DNA from: a virus
Virus record (IMG/VR): IMGVR_UViG_3300030099_004448
Location: 106,595-170,594 of that record
Length of the DNA: 64,000 nucleotides
Direction: 5' to 3' (one strand)
A program made the position numbers and the translations under genes. Each line of letters starts with the position of its first letter. The first letter of the stretch is position 1. This document shows, piece after piece, positions 40,995 to 48,920 of this stretch. The notes beneath the pieces are model-generated. The model was given only the letters and a program-made list of their open reading frames with translations, had not been told where the DNA came from and made no database searches.

Positions 40995-42295
40995 CAGAAT
41001 TTAATAAAGTATTTTGCATGGCTCCTTGGGTTCACATGAACGTGAACTGCAATGGTGATGTATATCCATGTTGTATGTTGCCTATTCTTGAAACAGAAGA
41101 GAATGAAGATACTGATAAGATGCTTGACTATGATGGATTTGATAAAGATAATCCGTTGGAGTATGTTGCTGGAGAATGTGACGGAGCTCCCAGAGAGTTC
41201 AAAACAGGATCTCTAATCAATCAGTCCATGAAGGAAGCATGGAACAGTGAAGAGATGAAAGAACTGCGTAGAAATATGATTGCAGGGAAGAGATCTAGTT
41301 TCTGTACCACTTGTTACAAGGAAGAATCTGTTGGAGCCTTCTCTCATCGTCAAGCGATGAATAATAGTTATGGTCATCACTATAAGTATGTTGATGAAAC
41401 TAAAGAAGATGGTACGTTTGATCGATTTAATCTAGTTTATTGGGATTTTAGACTCAGTAACGTTTGTAATTTCAAGTGTCGTATGTGTGGACCTGGATGT
41501 AGTTCTGCATGGGAAAAAGAAATGCGGAAAGAGTTTGATATTAAAGACCCTTTCCCTAAGATTGATATGGACATGGTTCGAGATAACATCGAACCTTTGT
41601 ATGACATTGTGGAAGAATGTTATTTTGCTGGTGGTGAACCCATGATTATGGATCATCACTATGAAATCCTACAAGAATTAATCAAGAGAGGTAGAACTGA
41701 TGTAAGAATCAGATATAATACAAACTTCAGTACCCTCACATATAAAGGTATCAATGTTCTTGATCTCTGGGAACAGTTTGATGATGTTCAGATTATGATC
41801 AGTATTGATGGTATTGGTGAAAGAGGTGAACTTGTCCGTAAAGGATTTAATTGGCAAAGATTCTTGGATAATTCTAAAAAATTTAGAGAGAGATTTCCAG
41901 ATAAAAAGATTACCATCAATTATGTTATTCAAGCATTGACTGCATTTCATGCCATAGATGCACAGAATGAACTTTACTTGCGTGGTATTATTAATGAATT
42001 GGATGATTTCTATTGTTGTCTATTGCACAACCCAGACTTTCTTTCTGTCTGTATCTTAGATTCAAAAACTAGAAAAGAACTCGGACAAAAAATTAAAGAA
42101 CATATTAAAGAAACTCTTGTTCCTGCCAATGCAAAGGATTCTATTAACGGATATATAAGTGTATTAAAGCTTCTTGCTAGTGAAAAAAGATCTGATCTTA
42201 TTCCTAACTTTAAAGCATATATGAATGCTTTGGATGCTTTGCGTGGTGAAGACACTTTAAAAACATTCCCAGAATTAAAGAGAGTTCTACAATGA
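40991..42295 (+). CDS. Radical SAM enzyme with N-terminal SPASM-type domain, 434 aa
   Basis: The N-terminal 120 residues look like a SPASM domain: C9 APW, NGDVYPCCM (C27/C28), GSLINQSMKEAWNSEEM and CTTC (C105/C108). The radical-SAM site CNFKCRMC follows at C159, C163 and C166, then GGEPMI and later barrel strands. The usual order (radical SAM first) is reversed. Such enzymes modify peptides or proteins. A second copy lies at 42453-43733. Substrate unknown. Confidence 0.85.
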   Translation: MTEFNKVFCMAPWVHMNVNCNGDVYPCCMLPILETEENEDTDKMLDYDGFDKDNPLEYVAGECDGAPREFKTGSLINQSMKEAWNSEEMKELRRNMIAGKRSSFCTTCYKEESVGAFSHRQAMNNSYGHHYKYVDETKEDGTFDRFNLVYWDFRLSNVCNFKCRMCGPGCSSAWEKEMRKEFDIKDPFPKIDMDMVRDNIEPLYDIVEECYFAGGEPMIMDHHYEILQELIKRGRTDVRIRYNTNFSTLTYKGINVLDLWEQFDDVQIMISIDGIGERGELVRKGFNWQRFLDNSKKFRERFPDKKITINYVIQALTAFHAIDAQNELYLRGIINELDDFYCCLLHNPDFLSVCILDSKTRKELGQKIKEHIKETLVPANAKDSINGYISVLKLLASEKRSDLIPNFKAYMNALDALRGEDTLKTFPELKRVLQ

Positions 42296-42456
42296 TTGAC
42301 GAACATGGTTGGACACAAAAAGATCCTATTTCAGACGAGGAATGTATCCTAATTTGTTTGAGAAACGCTCCCTGTGGAACTGATAGAAAACAAGTAGATC
42401 GTTTGATCAAAAATTTCCATGAACTTGTGCCTATTTTAAAGGATATTAAAAAATGA
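42292..42456 (+). CDS. Small Cys-containing protein between two radical-SAM genes, 54 aa
   Basis: MIDEHGWTQKDPISDEE followed by CILICLRNAPCG and a basic helix ending ILKDIKK. It overlaps both neighbours by ATGA, so all three are co-translated. It could be a substrate, a recognition partner or an unrelated protein. The three clustered Cys make it the natural candidate for modification. This is inference. Confidence 0.6.
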   Translation: MIDEHGWTQKDPISDEECILICLRNAPCGTDRKQVDRLIKNFHELVPILKDIKK

Positions 42457-43733
42457 TTGATACAAGTAGAGTAAAATTTGATGATGATGTATTCTGCGTT
42501 GCTCCTTGGTTGAATCTTGATATTCGCCAGGATGGTGAGGTAAAACCTTGTTGCGTTTCTGAATATACTATGGGAGATATCAAGGAAAAATCTCTCTTTG
42601 ATGTATGGAATGATGAACCAATACAAAAATTAAGAGAAGCTTTTCTAAGTGGAACAAGACCAAAGTCCTGCGAAGTATGTTGGGTCAATGAAGCATCCAA
42701 TAAAAGTTCTCTACGACAAGATCTCAATGGATTTTTGAATCCAAAAGATCCTGATTGGTGTAAACCTGAGTATAAAGATCATATTATTAATGATACAAAT
42801 GACGATTTTACCGTTAAAAAGCCAGGTTTTATTCACTGGGATGTGAAACTCACCAGTAAATGTAATTTTAAATGTAGGATGTGTAGCGAAACATCATCTT
42901 CTACATTTGAATTAGAACAAAACGGATTTATTTCTGGTCGATGGGATGCAGAAGAAAAAACTTTTGAAGAAGTTCAACAATATATCCCAATGGTTAAACA
43001 TCTCTATTTCTCTGGGGGAGAACCACTTATTATTGACGCTCATTATAAGATTCTAGATGAAGTAATTAAACTTGGTAGAGAGAAAGAAGTGACCCTTGCT
43101 TACAATAGTAACTTCAGTACTCTGGTTTATAAGAAGAAACACATCTTTGAATATTGGGAGAAGTTTAAGGATGTAGAAATTCATATCAGTATTGATGGAA
43201 CTGAAAAGAGAGGGGAACTTATTCGTAAGGGATTTAACTGGGAGAAGTTCTTATCCAATGCAGAAGAATTTATTGAGAAGTTTTCAGACAAAAATCATCG
43301 ATTATATTTTGATACCACAGTTCAAGCCTTGAACGTCTTTAACGTTGTCGATCTGCACCAAGAACTGTTCAATCGGGGACTCATGAAAGATATTGACTAT
43401 TTCTTCTTGAACTTCCTACAGGGTCCTAGACAGATGTCTGTGTGGGTTCTAGATAGACAAACAAAGAAACGTGCTCAAGCTAAGATCCGAGATCATATTG
43501 ATAACTTCCTCAAACCCAATAAATCAAAACGATCAGTAGATTTCTATGAGAGTTTGATTACATATATTGATTTGTATCAAGAACAAAAACTTATTCCATC
43601 TTTTCTTGACACCATGAGGCACTTTGATAAAATTAGAAATGAATCTACTATGAAAACTTTTCCAGAATTTCAACGTATCTGGGATGTAATTAAAGTACGA
43701 AAAGTACCCAAACATCTTAAGGATAAGGTATAA
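42453..43733 (+). CDS. Radical SAM enzyme with N-terminal SPASM-type domain, paralogue, 426 aa
   Basis: Same layout as 40991-42295: FCVAPWLNLDIRQDGEVKPCC (C15, C33, C34), LFDVWNDEPIQKLRE, CEVC (C73/C76), then CNFKCRMC (C137, C141, C144), LYFSGGEPLI and IHISIDGTEKRGELIRKGFNW, which is near-identical in the first copy. The two copies may form a heterodimer or act in sequence. Confidence 0.85.
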   Translation: MIDTSRVKFDDDVFCVAPWLNLDIRQDGEVKPCCVSEYTMGDIKEKSLFDVWNDEPIQKLREAFLSGTRPKSCEVCWVNEASNKSSLRQDLNGFLNPKDPDWCKPEYKDHIINDTNDDFTVKKPGFIHWDVKLTSKCNFKCRMCSETSSSTFELEQNGFISGRWDAEEKTFEEVQQYIPMVKHLYFSGGEPLIIDAHYKILDEVIKLGREKEVTLAYNSNFSTLVYKKKHIFEYWEKFKDVEIHISIDGTEKRGELIRKGFNWEKFLSNAEEFIEKFSDKNHRLYFDTTVQALNVFNVVDLHQELFNRGLMKDIDYFFLNFLQGPRQMSVWVLDRQTKKRAQAKIRDHIDNFLKPNKSKRSVDFYESLITYIDLYQEQKLIPSFLDTMRHFDKIRNESTMKTFPEFQRIWDVIKVRKVPKHLKDKV

Positions 43734-43738
43734 TAAAT

Positions 43739-43927
43739 ATGAAGAACACTAACGACATTGAATTTTTCACAGTCGAATACTGGCAAAAAAACTGGGATAG
43801 TCTTATGGAAAGAGTAGAAAACGGAGAAACCATTGGAGTTGAAAATGAGGAAGGGGAACGGGCTGTAATGGTGCCTGCAGACGATGAACTGATTAAAATA
43901 TACACGGAACATAACGAAGCATCCTGA
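43739..43927 (+). CDS. Phd/YefM-type antitoxin-like protein, 62 aa
   Basis: FFTVEYWQKNWDSLMERVENGETIGVENEEGERAVMVPADD resembles the Phd/YefM antitoxin core (helix, then beta hairpin with a regulatory patch). No toxin gene adjoins it: tRNA follows on one side, radical-SAM genes on the other. It may neutralise a host toxin or act only as a DNA-binding regulator. Assignment is by pattern, moderate certainty. Confidence 0.55.
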   Translation: MKNTNDIEFFTVEYWQKNWDSLMERVENGETIGVENEEGERAVMVPADDELIKIYTEHNEAS

Positions 43928-43932
43928 CTTCT

Positions 43933-44005
43933 GGGGGATTAGCAATCTGGTGAATGCACCGAACTCATAATTCGGCTAAGGTGGGTTCGATCCCCTCATC
44001 CCCCA
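43933..44005 (+). tRNA. tRNA with CAU anticodon (Met or lysidine-type Ile)
   Basis: 73 nt. Acceptor GGGGGAT/ATCCCCC, anticodon stem CCGAA/TTCGG with loop CTCATAA (anticodon CAT), T-arm GTGGGTTCGATCCCCTC with an imperfect stem. It lacks the C1-A72 mismatch of initiators. Sequence alone does not decide between elongator Met and AUA-reading Ile. Confidence 0.88.
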
Positions 44006-44034
44006 TTGACAGATCCCTGTCAATCCCTTACAAT
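44005..44034 (+). promoter_or_regulatory. Host-type promoter with palindrome over the -35
   Basis: TTGACA (44006-44011), 17 bases, TACAAT (44029-44034). The -35 is part of a perfect 8-bp inverted repeat ATTGACAG-atcc-CTGTCAAT (44005-44024), which could be an operator. Drives the genes at 44058 and 44273. Confidence 0.7.
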
Positions 44035-44057
44035 ACTGAGGTAAACACACAAGACCA

Positions 44058-44276
44058 ATGGCACTCACTACTAAGTTCAAGAAAGACATTCAAATGTTGA
44101 AGTCTGCTGCGAACGGAGATTGTTATCTCGATGTAAAGAATCCGAAACTTTACAAGAAAGTTCGTCGCTTCTATGAACAGAACGGAGTAGTCTTCTCGGG
44201 TGATGCGCTTGATGACTACGAAATGCTTATGGAGAACCTGTATGCAGATCTGTCTTCTGAAGGAGTACTCGCGTGA
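44058..44276 (+). CDS. Small hypothetical protein, 72 aa
   Basis: Basic N-terminus (TTKFKKDIQMLKSAANGD), then an acidic helical end. Overlaps the next gene's GTG start (GTGA). Read from an early promoter next to a tRNA. No family recognised. Confidence 0.5.
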   Translation: MALTTKFKKDIQMLKSAANGDCYLDVKNPKLYKKVRRFYEQNGVVFSGDALDDYEMLMENLYADLSSEGVLA

Positions 44277-44506
44277 AGATCATCCTTGAGCGTTTTCCCT
44301 ATCGTTATGTTGAATGTGGAACCTTAGATAACGGGTTCCCCGACTACCGTATTCAAAAAGCGGATAGTTGGACCAAACGTTATAGTGACATGTATCTTCT
44401 TGACAATCAGATGCAACTTCTGACTGCGATGGAAGACTTTGAGTACACCAAATGGCTTGATCCAGAAGGTGTACCTTGTTATCAAAAAGACTCGGTAAGT
44501 CGTTAA
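44273..44506 (+). CDS. Small hypothetical protein with GTG start, 77 aa
   Basis: GTG 44273 overlaps the preceding stop (GTGA). The sequence KIILERFPYRYVECGTLDNGFPDYRIQ continues into an aromatic, acidic domain. Soluble and likely translationally coupled. Function unknown. Confidence 0.5.
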   Translation: MKIILERFPYRYVECGTLDNGFPDYRIQKADSWTKRYSDMYLLDNQMQLLTAMEDFEYTKWLDPEGVPCYQKDSVSR

Positions 44507-44517
44507 TCTAGCCCTGG

Positions 44518-44672
44518 TCGGTGAAGGATCCCCTTCAATCCCGAAGTTTCCTAGTTCTTAAAACTAGGTGGTGGAGTCAATCCCCTTTTGCCCGTGATGG
44601 AGACACGATAACAACCCTGGTGCGGATGGGATTATCTCCCGCTCTGTTTCTTGTTTCAGGTAAAAAAACAAG
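44518..44672 (+). ncRNA. Hairpin-rich non-coding stretch
   Basis: The 250 bases between the genes at 44506 and 44758 lack a credible reading frame but hold strong hairpins. TCGG-t-GAAGG-atcc-CCTTC-aatc-CCGA spans 44518-44544. The perfect 7-bp CCTAGTT/AACTAGG spans 44550-44568. CTTGTTT/AAACAAG spans 44650-44672. A terminator follows. The middle hairpin and a GGTGGTGGAGTCAATCCCC segment recall a decayed tRNA, but no cloverleaf closes. Confidence 0.4.
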
Positions 44673-44697
44673 TGGCGTGCATGAAAAGACCTCCCGA

Positions 44698-44724
44698 GAC
44701 CCTTGACATCAAGGGTCTTTTTTT
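44698..44724 (+). terminator. Rho-independent terminator overlapping the next promoter
   Basis: GACCCTT-gacatc-AAGGGTC followed by seven T (44718-44724). The loop contains part of the -35 box of the following promoter. Confidence 0.88.
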
Positions 44725-44731
44725 GTATCAT
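44703..44731 (+). promoter_or_regulatory. Host-type promoter of the glycan operon
   Basis: TTGACA (44703-44708), 17 bases, TATCAT (44726-44731), 27 bases before the ATG at 44758. The -35 box lies inside the terminator hairpin. Confidence 0.65.
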
Positions 44732-44757
44732 ATATAAGTATAGTCTAAACACAAGTC

Positions 44758-45858
44758 ATGTCTGAAACTAGAAAAACTGCACTGGTTCTCGGTGCAGGTG
44801 GATTTATTGGAAGTCACATGGTGAAGAGACTCAAGTCCGAAGGATATTGGGTCCGTGGTGTAGATCTTAAGTACCCAGAATTTTCTGCAACTGCTGCAGA
44901 TGAATTTGTTCAGGGTGATCTGCGTGATGTAGAATTCGTTCGTCGGGTCATTCAGTTCAAGGGTGAGCAAGGAAATTTCTATAATTCAGTACCTTACCGT
45001 TACATCCGTCCTTTCGACGAGATCTATCAGTTCGCTGCTGATATGGGTGGTGCAGGTTTCGTTTTCACTGGAGAGAATGATGCAGACATCATGCACAACT
45101 CCGTATCTATCAACCTGAATGTCCTTGAGGAAGTTCGTAAACTCAATGAGACTTTTGATGGAGAACCTGCTAATCATGAGTGTGTGCGTCCTGCACTAGA
45201 TCAACCTACTAAGATCTTCTATTCTGGTTCTGCTTGCATGTATCCAGAACACAACCAACTTGACCCTAATAATCCCGATTGCCGTGAAGAATCCGCATAT
45301 CCAGCAAACCCTGATTCGGAATATGGATGGGAGAAACTCTTTAGTGAGAGACTCTACTTCGCATATCATCGCAACCATGGTATCCCTGTTAGGGTTACTC
45401 GTTATCATAACATTTTTGGACCCGAAGGGACCTGGGAGGGTGGAAGAGAGAAAGCTCCAGCTGCAATCTGCCGTAAAGTCGCCTATCTTCCTGAGGAAGG
45501 TGGAGCAATCGAGGTGTGGGGAGACGGCTTACAGACTCGTTCCTTCCTGTTCATTGATGAATGCATTGAAGCGTCTCGACGGTTGATGGACTCCGACTTC
45601 ATTGGACCTGTAAACATTGGTTCTGAAGAGATGGTAACCATCAATGAACTTGTAGAAACTGCTGCTCGAGTCTCTGGGAAGGAAGTAAGAAAGATTCACA
45701 AACTGGATGCTCCTCTGGGTGTTCGTGGACGCAACTCTAACAACGATGTTGTCCGCAGAGAACTTGGGTGGGATTATTCGCAAACTCTTGAGGAAGGTAT
45801 TCGTAAAACCTACAACTGGATCTCTGAACAAATTATTAACAACCAAAATGAAAATTGA
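44758..45858 (+). CDS. GDP-mannose 3,5-epimerase-like enzyme, 366 aa
   Basis: Extended short-chain dehydrogenase. The NAD site is GAGGFIGSH (residues 12-20). Diagnostic blocks of plant-type GME are all present: AADMGGAGF, SGSACMYPE, YGWEK (Tyr/Lys), GPEGTWEGGREKAPAA, WGDGLQTRSFLFIDEC and NIGSEEMV. GME converts GDP-D-mannose to GDP-L-galactose (and L-gulose). It is the first gene of the glycan operon and would feed a GDP-L-sugar to the GT10/GT11 enzymes downstream. The exact product cannot be read from sequence. Confidence 0.88.
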   Translation: MSETRKTALVLGAGGFIGSHMVKRLKSEGYWVRGVDLKYPEFSATAADEFVQGDLRDVEFVRRVIQFKGEQGNFYNSVPYRYIRPFDEIYQFAADMGGAGFVFTGENDADIMHNSVSINLNVLEEVRKLNETFDGEPANHECVRPALDQPTKIFYSGSACMYPEHNQLDPNNPDCREESAYPANPDSEYGWEKLFSERLYFAYHRNHGIPVRVTRYHNIFGPEGTWEGGREKAPAAICRKVAYLPEEGGAIEVWGDGLQTRSFLFIDECIEASRRLMDSDFIGPVNIGSEEMVTINELVETAARVSGKEVRKIHKLDAPLGVRGRNSNNDVVRRELGWDYSQTLEEGIRKTYNWISEQIINNQNEN

Positions 45859-46417
45859 CATCGTTCGTGACGAAGTAAAGTCATTAGATATTGATCATCT
45901 CAAAGCTCTGTCACTCAATCCTAATGATTGGCAGGCAGCAGGTGTCAGTGAGTATCGACTCTATGCATATCTGTCTACTTTCTTTAATAAGACTACCATT
46001 CTAGACATTGGTACTAGAACTGGTGGTTCTGCCCTTTCACTTTCATACAATCCACAGAACACTGTACGCAGTTATGATCTTGTGGAACAGGGTGCAAGTA
46101 CTATCAAAAAAGATAATCTTTCATTCTTCATTGGTAATTTCATGGAGGATGAAGATATCGACTGGGATAATGTTTCTATTGTCATGATCGATGTTGATCC
46201 TCACGATGGTGCTCAGGAACGAGTCATGATGGACTGGTTGCGAGATAAAGGTTGGAAGGGTATCATGCTTCATGATGATATCGGTCCTGGTTGGCCTGAT
46301 ATCCAACTCATGTGGGATGAAATTCCCGAACCTAAAATTGATGTTACTGAGATCGCTCACATGAGTGGTACTGGTCTTGTCAATTTTGGTGAAGCACACG
46401 AAGTCTCTGTTGTATGA
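45848..46417 (+). CDS. SAM-dependent methyltransferase-like protein, 189 aa
   Basis: ILDIGTRTGGSALSL (motif I), acidic end of strand 2 (SYDLVEQ) and IVMIDVDPHDGAQE (motif II/III) indicate a class I fold. Similar proteins act on sugars or small molecules in surface polysaccharide loci. The start is at 45848, overlapping the epimerase end by 11 bases. A longer in-frame version reading into the epimerase gene is a frame artefact. Confidence 0.7.
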   Translation: MKIDIVRDEVKSLDIDHLKALSLNPNDWQAAGVSEYRLYAYLSTFFNKTTILDIGTRTGGSALSLSYNPQNTVRSYDLVEQGASTIKKDNLSFFIGNFMEDEDIDWDNVSIVMIDVDPHDGAQERVMMDWLRDKGWKGIMLHDDIGPGWPDIQLMWDEIPEPKIDVTEIAHMSGTGLVNFGEAHEVSVV

Positions 46418-47268
46418 TGAAAATTCTTGTTCTTGGTTCTAGTGGTCAGGTTGGTGCATACCTGGTTGAGTATCTTCGTGAGAAAGGTCACGAAGTAATT
46501 GAGTTTGATAAAAACAAAGATCCTCATTGGCAGGATCTTACGGTGAATAATAATGCATATCTTATGGAGTGCATGATCAAGGCAGACTTTGTGTTCTTCC
46601 TTGCATTTGACGTTGGTGGATCTAGGTATCTGAAGAAGTATCAACACACTTATCGATTCCTCCATAACAATACAAAGATGATGGCAAACGTCTTTGAACA
46701 ACTTGAAGCCAATAAGAAACCATTTGTCTTTGCATCATCTCAGATGAGCAATATGTCTTACTCACCTTATGGTGTTGCTAAGAAGATGGGAGAACTATAC
46801 ACCAAAGCCCTTGGTGGTAAGATCGTTCACTTCTGGAATGTCTATGGTATTGAAAAAGACATGGACAAGGCACACGTCATCACTGACTTCATTAAGAAGG
46901 GATTTGAAACGGGTGATATCTCTATGTTGACAGATGGAACTGAACAACGTGAGTTCCTCTATGCAGAAGATTGTTGTGAAGCCTTAGAGTCTGTCATGGA
47001 AAACTATGATAAACTCGATTCGGAAGATAATCTACACATCACTTCTTTTGAAGCAACTAGTATTCTTGATATTGGTCGCATCATCCAAGGATTGTTTGCA
47101 GAGGTTGGTCGTAGTGTAACTGTTACACCTGCAGAATCTAAAGACGAGGTTCAGAAAGATAAGAGAAATGAGGCAGACAGGTTCATTACTAAGTATTGGA
47201 ATCCCAAAACCACAATTCAAGATGGTATTCGTAACGTATTTAATGACATGAAAGGAGAGTTCCTATGA
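46414..47268 (+). CDS. NAD-dependent sugar epimerase/dehydratase, 284 aa
   Basis: Rossmann start MKILVLGSSGQVGAYL, catalytic YGVAKK (Tyr-x3-Lys) and a late REFLYAEDCCEAL block identify an extended SDR acting on a nucleotide sugar. It has a WNVYG loop as in GDP-fucose and related synthases. Overlaps both neighbours by ATGA. Exact substrate not determined. Confidence 0.8.
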   Translation: MMKILVLGSSGQVGAYLVEYLREKGHEVIEFDKNKDPHWQDLTVNNNAYLMECMIKADFVFFLAFDVGGSRYLKKYQHTYRFLHNNTKMMANVFEQLEANKKPFVFASSQMSNMSYSPYGVAKKMGELYTKALGGKIVHFWNVYGIEKDMDKAHVITDFIKKGFETGDISMLTDGTEQREFLYAEDCCEALESVMENYDKLDSEDNLHITSFEATSILDIGRIIQGLFAEVGRSVTVTPAESKDEVQKDKRNEADRFITKYWNPKTTIQDGIRNVFNDMKGEFL

Positions 47269-47477
47269 AACTACTTACACTTGAAGATTATCAGAAGGCA
47301 GGTGAGACTTTTTGGCCAAAGTATTGGTATGTTGCCAAAGAACTTGGTGAAGATGCCAAGGCAGAGGACATTTTGAAGTGCATGGAAGCTGTTGGTACAG
47401 TTGCACTGAGATTCAAGATGGAAGAGAAAGAAGGTCCGTTCGGTTTTAACAAAACAGAAAAAAATAATGAAGATTAA
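47265..47477 (+). CDS. Small hypothetical protein in glycan operon, 70 aa
   Basis: KLLTLEDYQKAGETFWPKYWYVAKELGE, then an acidic helix. Soluble, coupled at its start by ATGA and overlapping the next gene by 11 bases. No motif recognised. Possibly an accessory to the SDR or GT10 next door. Confidence 0.5.
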   Translation: MKLLTLEDYQKAGETFWPKYWYVAKELGEDAKAEDILKCMEAVGTVALRFKMEEKEGPFGFNKTEKNNED

Positions 47478-48258
47478 TTTGATTTGCAACGACTCATTGT
47501 TGCCCTCTACATCAGACAAAAACACTGCTAAGAATACTGAATGGGTCTATGATGGATCGGGTGCGGTGAGTTTGTATGTCAATCAGAAATCTTTAGATAT
47601 ATTGCAAGATGTCTCTAGCACGCCTAAGTATATTTGGCTATTAGAGTCAAAACAAATTATCCAGGGGATCTATGATTGGATTCTTACAAACTATGACTTT
47701 GTTGCTTCCAGAGTGGACGGTATTTTTAGTTGCGATAAAGAACTCTGCGAAAAATATCCGAAGTTCTTTTACGCACTGAGTAACGCTGCACCATGGATTG
47801 AAGAACGTCAGATCTATGAGAAGACTAAACTAGTCTCCATGATTTCTTCAAACAAAGCAATGGTTCCTGGTCATCGCAAGAGACTGGAATTCGTCCAAAA
47901 ATTTAGAGATCAAGTTGATCTTTATGGTAGGGGATTTAATGACCTTCCCCGTAAGGAAGAGGGTATTCGAGATTACATGTTCTCTGTGGCAGTAGAGAAC
48001 GCCGTCTATGATACATACTTTACGGAGAAACTTACAGACTGTTTCGCCACAGGAACGATTCCTGTCTTCTACGGTTGTAGAGGAGTCACAGAATATTTCA
48101 ACGAAGATGGAATTATATTCCTAGATGATGACTTTGACATTTCCACACTGACTGAAGATCTTTATCATTCCAAATTGGATGCGGTTAAAGATAACTTTGA
48201 ACGTGCCAACAACCTGCCAGTGGCAGAAGATTATCTATATGAAACTTATTGGAAATGA
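47467..48258 (+). CDS. GT10 fucosyltransferase-like glycosyltransferase, 263 aa
   Basis: The C-terminal core YMFSVAVENAVYDTYFTEKL followed by FATGTIPVFYGC is the classic alpha-1,3-fucosyltransferase (GT10) donor motif. It is shorter than bacterial FucTs (about 350-450), with a reduced N-terminal acceptor domain. The donor could be GDP-fucose or GDP-L-galactose from the epimerase at 44758. Confidence 0.82.
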   Translation: MKINLICNDSLLPSTSDKNTAKNTEWVYDGSGAVSLYVNQKSLDILQDVSSTPKYIWLLESKQIIQGIYDWILTNYDFVASRVDGIFSCDKELCEKYPKFFYALSNAAPWIEERQIYEKTKLVSMISSNKAMVPGHRKRLEFVQKFRDQVDLYGRGFNDLPRKEEGIRDYMFSVAVENAVYDTYFTEKLTDCFATGTIPVFYGCRGVTEYFNEDGIIFLDDDFDISTLTEDLYHSKLDAVKDNFERANNLPVAEDYLYETYWK

Positions 48259-48920
48259 GTAGTCGATTTAGTTATTTTGGAGAGAATGACATCACACTCA
48301 CTGGTGTCATTCACGTCGGTGCCCACAGGGGTGAAGAGGTCAATGAATATGAAGACCTTGGCGCTAAACAAGTCATTTGGGTTGAAGCGAACCCTGATGT
48401 ATTTGAAGAGATGCGTGTTGCATTGACTAATGCTGAATCTACTATTGAATCTCATGCATTTCAATACGCTGCAAGTACAGAGGATCATGCTACTGTAAAG
48501 TTCAACAGATATTATGGACCCGATGCTGGTTATCTTAGGGGTAACAAGGGATGTTCATCTCTTCTGAAAGCAGAGGGTAGATTTGAAGCCTGGTATAAAG
48601 ATACAATCGAAGTAGAAACCATTACTATTGATACTCTTTTAGAAGAGAATGACTTCAAAGTAGAAGACTTCCAACTCCTAAACATGGATGTTCAGGGTGC
48701 TGAGTTAATGGTTTTGAGGGGTTCTGAAAAAGTCCTAGATAATGTGAAGTGGGTTACCACTGAAGCAACCTGGGAAGATCCTGATTACATTGACAACGTA
48801 ATGTATGATGAGTTAAAATCTTTCTTGGAATCTAAAGGATTTGTTGAGACACAAATTATTCCCCATGCAGAGAACTGGGGTGATGTTCTTTTTGTAAAGG
48901 AGACCCATGAACAGAGTTAA
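48255..48920 (+). CDS. FkbM-family methyltransferase, 221 aa
   Basis: VIHVGAHRGEEVNEYEDLGAKQVIWVEANP is the FkbM motif I region, with a central FQLLNMDVQGAELMVLRGSE block and TTEATWEDP. O-methylates sugars or peptides. ATG 48255 is used (overlap ATGA), not the upstream TTG. Suggests a methylated sugar in the final glycan. Confidence 0.85.
   Translation: MSSRFSYFGENDITLTGVIHVGAHRGEEVNEYEDLGAKQVIWVEANPDVFEEMRVALTNAESTIESHAFQYAASTEDHATVKFNRYYGPDAGYLRGNKGCSSLLKAEGRFEAWYKDTIEVETITIDTLLEENDFKVEDFQLLNMDVQGAELMVLRGSEKVLDNVKWVTTEATWEDPDYIDNVMYDELKSFLESKGFVETQIIPHAENWGDVLFVKETHEQS

Noticed and set aside
43732-43739. AATAAATA as a late promoter for the antitoxin-like gene
   Set aside because: The motif runs into the ATG at 43739, so transcription would start inside the coding sequence.
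44550-44568. UAA-reading suppressor tRNA from the CCTAGTT...AACTAGG hairpin (loop reading TTA)
   Set aside because: No acceptor stem or D-arm closes around it, and the T-arm-like stretch has mismatches. Best treated as a hairpin or relic.
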